DNA of 62,000 nt, from the NCBI GenBank assembly GCA_029204225.1, contig CM055094.1, forward strand, positions 16,910,394-16,972,393, in the 5' to 3' direction. The first letter of the stretch is position 1; each line of letters begins with the position of its first letter. Positions 12,701 through 21,700 of the stretch are shown here, piece by piece. This DNA comes from Diphasiastrum complanatum (Eukaryota > Streptophyta > Lycopodiopsida > Lycopodiales > Lycopodiaceae). The translations under genes and the position numbers were made by a program. Below the pieces are notes generated by a model. It searched no databases, was not told the origin of the DNA, and saw only the letters and a program-made list of their open reading frames with translations.

Positions 12701-15700
12701 TCATGACGTTTAACCGTTTAAATCTCCTTGGAAGAGTGTCCTATCCAACGAAAGCCTTCAACTCCTCCTTTGTGTCACCCTCCTCAACATTTGAGCTCTC
12801 CTACTCCAAGAGATATCACTAGAACCAAGACTAAAAACATAACCTGTAGTAGATCTTCGATCTTCCGCATCTCTAGCCCAATCAACATCCACATATCCCT
12901 GCAATCGTACCAGACGTCAGTGCATCAGACCGAGTTATCCCTCCAGCAGGACAAGGCAGAGCAGACGACATGCTGTCCACAGGTCCAGACAGAGGCAGTT
13001 TTACTCCTCACATCCAGAGCACTCCACATTTTTTATTACGTCTTACTTTAGGGCTTCTGCCGAGACTTTAGATTGCTTTTACATCATGATAGATATGTGT
13101 TTTCTTTCCAGCTCAGTAGAGAGATTACATCATACTTAATTCAGGTTGGTTATTTTATTAGTATGTTTCTTTTATGGAGACATTTTTTTCATACGCTCCC
13201 AGAGTATGATACACACTTGAGAAGTACATTTATTCTGTCTTTTGTACCCTCGGGTACCTATAAGACATTAATAAAGCTTTCTTTCTTTCTTTCTCTCTCT
13301 CTCTCTCTCTCAACACACACACACCCACACACACACACACACACACAAATGCGCATGCACATAACTGCAACATAATAAGTGACAAAGGAAACTTTTATTC
13401 CATCCTAACAATGATTTCTCTAGTCTCATGTTCCAATTTTTTCTGTTGCAGCTGATTTGATAATTTTCATCAAGGTTAGAAAGATGAAATGGTTTTCTGC
13501 TGCTTACTTCAATCAAGGCAGTTTAAAATATGTCAATTGCCATGTACTTCAAGTTATCATGATGTTGTCTTGGATGTTTGTTTGGACTGGTTCCTGATCA
13601 TTTTTTTAATTGGTGTAGGTGATGCATGGAGAAGACTATGTGTCCCTTGGGTTTCTGTTTGGAAAGAAGTCAAAAATAGCATATATTTCTGATGTTTCTC
13701 GCATTCCTCTTGAAATAGAGAATGGTAAGACAAAATCTCATGATATAGAAACATTATTTTTATGTTATTGTCCATCAAGACATTTCACATATACAAATAA
13801 ATAAAAATATATATTTCTAAAACAAGAAAGTATGCAAAAAAACACAAGCCTTGAGTCATCAGGCTCTACGCTATGACACCATGATAGCAAGTGATAAATG
13901 ATGAGGAAGCTAACAAAATGTCCATCAAATAGAGCATCAAGGAAGTATGTTGCCCAAGTGTGACAAGATATTCAGAAAATGAAATGATAAGTGTGCTGCC
14001 AAATAAGGGAAATATGCAAAAGATAGGTAACAACTGGTTGTGGCCCCAAAAAGCCAGCAAAATAGCCTCCAAAGAAGACGATGGTATTGCAAAAGAGCCT
14101 AAAACCCAGCAAGCAAAAGTCTGCAAAAACTTGTCAATATTACTCTACAAGCAATAGCACAGGGCTTTCCCATGAAGGACCCAAGCATAACCAATAAGTT
14201 GAACAATCAATGAATGACGAATGTCTAAATGATAGCCCTAACCCTCTAGAGATTAGGGCAACGAATGTCTAAATGATAGCCCTAACCCTCTAGAGATTAG
14301 GGCAACTTGGGTACCTGGTTTCTATAACGACATGCTCTTAATGGTAACTAGCCTAGTACCTAAATGTACACTAGTTAGGGGCTATTTCTAGTATATAACT
14401 CAACCACTCAAGTTTTTGAATATCTGTCACCAAGGAAGATCTTTCTTCACCAACTTTTAGGGACCCGATATGGTTGATAAAGAGCTTCCTTATGTTTGGT
14501 ATGGCGATCTTTGAGTACTTGTGAAACAACTTTAACATATAGGCTATTACCTAGACTTTGGTGCCCAATGAGATAGATCTAAGTCGCTTCAGTTTTTGTT
14601 ATTTTCTGAATCTGTGTTTCAAATCTTGAAGGGGGTTGGCACGACCCTACCTGAAGTTTGACCAGAATTGCAAATTTGGTGTACAATGTGTAAATTGATC
14701 TACAATTCTCTGACTTTCAAACTAAGGATAATTGGACTTCCTCTACATACTTGATGGAAGCCGAGTAGTTTCCTTACCTCTCAACTCACTATAGAAGCTT
14801 TGAGGGAACACAAGCAACTTCAATTATGTAACTTGTGAGAAGCCAACTTACTGACGTCTCATAAGCGCTACTAACACAAGAAGGGTATTCATAGCTAACC
14901 ACTTGCACCTCCCTATGGCATTTGTAGGCAACCGGGGCCTTCCTAACTAGTATGAATAGTTAATCATTTTCTCAAGTTATAAGCTTGGATCATAGAGTAT
15001 TGCTAAAGCATTGCGAATTAGCGGTACTGCATTAGACAGAGACGATCAAAGATTATAGTTTTGAGTACGCAGTTGCATCCGCTATTCTTTTGTGCTCGCT
15101 ATTCATCTGATTTGTACATTTGATTACGTTCTCTTATAATTTTGTCTGATCTATCGAATACTTCTACACAACAATATTATCTCTGTTATGTTTGTCTACG
15201 AAATCAATCTAAGAGATTTTGATGATTTCGAAGTTAGAATCAAGTAGGATCGAACGTGGCAATTGTCGCAATAGTTTTGTTCAAATTTGATTGGTGTATT
15301 CATACATTGAAAAAGGATCTTTTTGCAAACCCCAAAAGTAGCATCTATCGAATGTTGTTTTTCTCTATTTGGCATTCTTTTCTTCTTCCAACATGGTATC
15401 AAAGCAGTTATTTATTTTATTTCCAATTAGAGCGTTGCATGGTATTAGTGTCCTGGTATTATCAGATACTATGTTTCATTCTTTGGTCATCGATATATCA
15501 TCGATTATCGACAGACTAGCTTCCATATGGATTCACAAAGCAAAGCTGGTCTCATAGTAGACAAGCTAATGGATCTAATTATCATTTGTGGAAATTTAAG
15601 ATGAAGAGCGTGCTAATTGCCAATGAGTTATGGGATGTTGTCACAAGTATTGAAGTGAAACTTGAAGACAACATAGCCGACTCAAAATGGAAATCGAAGG

Positions 15701-18700
15701 ATGGTAAAGCTTTCGCACTAATCATTCTCAATATATCAGATACACCATAGTTGCCTCGAACCGCGGTTTGAACCGCCTACTGCGGTTCGAACCATCGAAC
15801 CGTTCGAAACCGGTTCGAACCGGTTTGAACCTTTTTGCTCCAAACCAAAAAAAAAAAACAAACGGTTCGAACCATTTGCCGATTTGAACCCAGCTAGCTG
15901 GTTCAAATTGGGACGAATCGGCCGATTCAAATTGGCTTGCAACATTAAGATACACAGATTGGCCATGTATCCGAAGCTCACACTTCGAAAGAAGTATGGG
16001 ACATCGTGAGCACACTATATTGTGACTTCTAAGTTGCATCTCAGAAGGAAATTTTTCTCACTCAAGATGTCTAAAATTGTAGAATCTTGAAAGCGAAGAA
16101 CGCCAACAACAAGCAATCAGATCAACAGGCGAATGTGGTCGCAGAGACATCACAATTCCCTATCCAAGACATGGATGAAGGATTTATGATCAATGATCAT
16201 AAGCATACCAACCTACCATTCAAAGTTTCACCATCATCCATTTAGTTTTGAGATTATAAGTCTCCAAGTGGGCTTCACGATCCTTAGAAAAGGAACTTTA
16301 TGATTTGGGATAAGGTTGTTCCTTTCTCAGGTTTCTCTTTTTCACTTTTGTTTACTCCATCAATTTCTTGATTTGAATGTTGGCAAGTCAATTATTTTAT
16401 AGTCCCAATGTCAAAAAAAATAGGTGAAGAAAGAGGGTGTTTTTCAAGCCTAGCATTAGTAACAAGAACTACTACAATTTGTTTCTAATGAGATGAAAAT
16501 CTCACTATTGGTTCGGAAGCCAAGTCAACGCAGTAATGCCCCGAAAACAAGTTAACCTAAAATAGATGAAATACCTGATGAATAAAGATTGGAAATTGCG
16601 GAATCATTAGTACTTGATGTCGATTATCTAGACAAGAAAATCGATCTCCATGTCTGTCATAGCTGCATTGTTGGAAAGTAGACTAGGATTCTTTTTAGGT
16701 CAAGTCATAAGCATGCAACAAAAGATGTTCTATATATTGTTCATGCGGCCCAATGTAAAAACCTTATCGTTGCTTGGTGCAAAGTACTTTATTACTTTTA
16801 TTGATGAACAACTGTTTATTTTTTTAAGTAGAAATCAGAGGCTTTTCAACCTCTTTAGACAATTCAAGGAGCGTGCAGAACTCAAAACTGGTAAAAGAAT
16901 AAAAAACAGAACCAAGGAAATGATTATCAGCCTCATTCGTCTCCCAGAAGATCTCGACAAGAGATCGTAGACCACCTAATAGGTACATTGATGAATCTGC
17001 TTGAGAACCGACTACTGTCGAAGAAGCACTCAGTCAGTCAAACTCCGATCTATGGAGAGAAGCTATGGATGGAGAGTATTCATCTCTAATCAAGAACCAA
17101 ACTTGGACTATTGACGAATTGCCTGCTAGCAAAAGTGTAATTGATTGCAAATGGATATTCAAGATCAAATACAAAGTGGATGGAAGTATCGATCATAGGA
17201 AAGCTCGACTTGTCGCAAGAGGATTTTCCCAGATCCCGAATATCGACTACACTGAGTCTTTCACTCTTGTAGTCAAGCAGTCTTCAATCAGAACTCTTCT
17301 GTTGTATGCTGTTGCAGTCAATCTAGAGATACATCAGATGGATGTATAGATAGCCTATCTAAATGGAGATATCGAAGAAGATATCTACATGATACAGCCC
17401 GAAGGTTATCTAATCAACGACAAAGAAAATCATGTATGCAAACTCCATAGAGCACTTTACGGCTTGAAGCAATCTGCTAGAGCTTGGCTCCAAAGGATCC
17501 ACACTTTACTTATTGAACATGGTTATAACCCAAGCACTTCAAATTCGAATGTCTACTTCAAGTTAGTGCAGCATTCTGTTATTATCATTACCTTGTACGT
17601 GGACGACACACTGCTATTTAGCGACTGTCGAATCGATAAAAGGTGCGAAACGAATGTTGTTCTTGGAATTCGACATGATAGATCTAGGTGAAGCTCATTA
17701 CTGTCTTAGTATTCAAATCCAAAGAGACAAAGAGAAGAAACTGATTTACGTCACTCAACGAAGGTACATTGACAATATGCTGATTAGATATAATCTGATG
17801 AATGGCAAGTTAGCTCACTCGCCAATGGGCCCAGGACTCAAATTGTCGAAGGATCGGTGTTCTTAGACAAAAGAAGAGAATAATTAGATGTGTGAGTATC
17901 CATGTCATTCGATAATAGGTTCTCTTATGTACATGATGATCTATACCAGACCAAACATAGCTTTTGCAGTTGGTTCCTTAAGCCAGTATATGGCCAATCC
18001 GGGTATTGTTGAAAAGCTCTTGTAAGAGTTATGGGTTACATTCAAGCTACTATGGACCAATGCATCTGTTAGGGAGCAGTCGACAATGACAAACTTAACA
18101 TACTCAGTGGTTATTCGGATGTAAGTTGGGCAAGAGATGTAGACACTCGTAGATCCACATCTGGATTTACATTCTTCCTCAATAATGGTCCAATTCCATG
18201 GAACAGTCGCAAGCAAACCTCAATAGCTCTATCTTCTACAGAAGCAGAGTATATCATTGCCTCTCAAGCGACAAAGGAAGTAGGATGGTTGAGAAACTTA
18301 TTACTGGATGTTTGTTTGAAACAGTGTGCTCTTGTAATTGTTTTATGTGATAATCAAAGTGCTATTGCTTTATCGGCCAACCCTAGATTCATTCTAGGAG
18401 TAAGCACATTGAAATTAAGTATCACTATGTTAGAAGCAAAGGTCTCAACAAAGAGGTAAACTTGCAGTATTGTCAAATGCAAGACATGACAGCTGATATT
18501 TTTACTAAGGCACTAAGCTTGGATGCCCACAAGAAGAAACTAAGTTTGAAGGTCAAGGCATTCATAGATTCAGATTAAGGAGGAGTGTTGGATTATTCTC
18601 CTATAATTCTACAGTTAATCTACATCCATTAATTTATCCAACTCTGCAGATTTACTCTTTCACACAGTCTGCAGAAAATATCGAACAACATGAGGCTTCA

Positions 18701-21700
18701 ACACTCTCGACTGTCGACAGCTAACTGGATCAAGTTTCAGTTCGTTATGAATATAACTATTTTCCCTAATTGGATAAGTGACAGCACATTGTGGCTAAGT
18801 GTCAATTGCGACCTATGACCTAATTAGTTGTCCTAATTGGATAAGCCTAATGACATTCCTCATTAGTTTAAATAGCTGATCATTTGATAAATATAATAGA
18901 AGAAATGATGTTTCTTTCTTTGAATATTGCTATCAACTCTTACTGCTTATCAATGAAAGTGCATCAGACAGAGTTATCAGCTACTCAGAGACAATTTGGA
19001 GTACGCGGTTGCATCCACTATTGTTTTGTATTCGCATCATCTGATTTGTAGATGCTGCTTACTAAATCAATCATACCTTCTTAATGCGTTCAGTAATATG
19101 TTGGAATGTATGCATGCTTCTCTGAAGTTATTTGTGTCTGATAAATCTCTTATTGTTTAGTCTAAATTGTCGAATGTTTCGATAATGCGATATTCTATAT
19201 ACATTGCTTACGCTCTGTAATTGTTTGCCTACAAAATCAGTCTAGTACTAATGATTTGAAGTTAGTTACTAAAGGGTTTGAACGTGATGATTGTGGCAAT
19301 AGCTTTGTTCGACTTTTGATAGGCATAGTCATGCATTAGAAGAAGGATTCTTCCGCACAGCCCGATAGTGCATCTATGGACTTCAACTTTACTACTATTG
19401 ATTCCTCTTTCCTTCTTCCAACACTATGGACGTGCCTTGTAACGGTACACATGTCCCGTCGACGGCAGCCTTGCCATGCAGGACTACCCAAGGAGAAGAC
19501 TTTATGTATATATTGACTAGTTTTTCTGAGAATCTAATATACAAATCTCTTTCAATTGCTTGATAATTGCTTCACATACGTTTAGCTTGGTTTCTCTTGA
19601 GTTTACGTTGTTAGGTAGCTTAACTACATGCAGAGAAGATCCTATCATCTCAATAGTTTTGTTCGAATTTGATAGGCGTATTCATACATTGAAGAAGGAT
19701 CTTTCCGCAGAGCCCAATAGTAGCATCTATTGAATGTTGTTTTTCTCTATCTAGCATTCTTTCCTTCTTCCAACGAGAATCAGAGCAGCTTGACATTATG
19801 CCCCCAAGTTTTAATCTTTAATTTTGTGAAAATTATCTCTTAAGAAACATTACTTCTGTAGAGATTGAAGAGCCTCAAGACTTTTATTGTTTCCATTCTG
19901 GTTTAAATAATTAATCTTGTAGAGATTGACTCCCAAGCCACTTATTTGTTTTATGCTTGTTTGTACCTAGTTTAAGGGGTTGTTTGATGGATATTTGCGT
20001 GGTTAGGTGAGTCACTGTTAGTGGAAAATGTACTGCTTGAAGATCAGGAGAGGTTGTAAGCTTAGTGCATAAAACAAATGAGTCGTTGTGGAAGGGATAG
20101 CATGTTACAACATCTTGTGTTTTATACAGAAGATGTTTTAGGGCTGGTCTCTAACTAGAGTGCTCCTTCAAATTTATGTATGGAACATAGTCGTAGCAGC
20201 GACTCTCGAACTGCAGTTCGAATCGCAAAACAAAAAGTTTTTCTTTTTGAATTTTTTTTTTGCTCAAGAGTTCCCCCATATAGTATTGGTACCCTCTATG
20301 TAGTTAAAAACTGGAAAAAAATTGTATAGGGCCTCAAAATATAAACCCTAAACTCAATAAAAGGTGTAAAATGGCCTAAAAACCCAAAAAATGGACCTTT
20401 GCCTTTTTTTGAGTTTAGGATTAAATTCTGAGGTCCTATACAATTTTTTGCAATTTTTAACTACATAGAGGGTACCAATACTATATGGGGAATTTTTTGG
20501 GCAATTTTTTTTTTTTTTTTGTGATTCGCTGCAGCAAATCGCGATACCCTGCAAATTGCAATTCGTTGCAACTATGGTACTATGGAAGGTAGGATATCAA
20601 ATTTCCTTGCATATTAATTCAACTTAGGTCTGGTTGCTGTGGAGTTTTTTTCCTTTTCTTGTCTAGAATTCTAGTATATTCTAAGATGCGGTGACGTGTT
20701 TTTGCTAACTAGCTATTATTTTTTATAGTGATTTCAAAGCAAGGAGCTGGCCCAGTCGATGTACTCATCCTTGATACCTTATACAAGGTTGTGACTTAAC
20801 ATGATTGTTTTCTTAAATTCAAAATCATTCATGTCTCTTTTATTGCGAAACACTTTATGGATCGAATCATCTCTTACTCTGCTTGGAGGCATAAGTGTTT
20901 TGGTTAAATAGTTACCTTTGTTTTGCTACTGTCATTTGCATGAACTATTATATTGCCAGCTTGTTTGCAAATCTCCAAGAGATCTGATTTAAGTGAAATT
21001 TCAACTTGGTGTTGAAAAATGTACTATCAAATTCAAGATAGATCTATATGCTTGCATATTTGCTACCATGAATCACTTTAACAGGTCTTGAGATTGCACT
21101 CCAAACCTTATCTCTTGTGGCATGATTGCCTGTAAAATAAATGATCTTCTTGCATTAGTACTAGATCACATGACAGTTTATTGAGTTAACACACGATTAA
21201 AATTCAAATATGTTGTGGCCTTTTTAAATATAATGTTGAGTCATCATTATGAACATATCCTTGCAAAATCGTCTACAGAACAATGAAATTGACACCAACT
21301 GTGGTATCAATATAGTCAAAACAATGATGCTAGTTTGTAGGCCCTCCGACAAAGGAAAACTTTTAGAACATTTTTTGCAAAGAGGCTCACTAGAGTCTTC
21401 TAAATTATACCCTTGAAGAAAAAATTATCGACTACTAAATGAGAGGAGACATTGTGTTGTTATACTAGGTAGGGTCGCTCTAGGGGTCTCTAGAAGATGT
21501 TTTGGATCACGGAGTCCTTTGTAGAAATTTCTTGCTTTTCCTTTAGAGGATCGACTATTGACTACAATTGATGTTCTGTCTGTAGGAAAGCAAGAGTCAA
21601 GTCACCAAGATTTAGTTATCAATCAATCTCCACAGAAAACAAGAGAGAAGAGGCTGGGCGCCCAACTCTAAGAGAGAGAGAGAGAGAGAAAACAACAACA

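Larger units (their letters stand above)
15030..19423 (+). mobile_element. Copia element with both LTR ends, decayed interior
   Basis: From a 5'-truncated LTR to a complete 3' LTR (18586-19423). Gag begins near the ATG at 15525 (MDSQSKAGLIVDK) and is interrupted by a MITE. Integrase words KYFITFIDEQ and FKERAELKTGKRIKN lie at 16780-16910. RT (17041-17870) shows IDCKWIFKIKYKVDG, ALYGLKQSARAWL and TLYVDDTLLF, so the catalytic YVDD is retained. RNase H (18100-18420) shows SGYSDVSWARDVDTRRST and SSTEAEYIIASQ. A polypurine tract AAGGAGGAG precedes the 3' LTR. Many stops and frameshifts and the loss of most of integrase make it inactive. Host intron 4 of gene A. Confidence 0.88.

Noticed and set aside
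13861-13900. Reverse primer-binding-like sequence near GGCTCTACGCTATGACACCA
   Set aside because: Several mismatches to TGGTATCAGAGC and no recognisable LTR or gag next to it.
15780-15900. GGTTCGAACC words as a possible tRNA or SINE with Pol III boxes
   Set aside because: No A box, acceptor stem or cloverleaf; the 8-bp duplication and inverted ends favour a hAT-like MITE.
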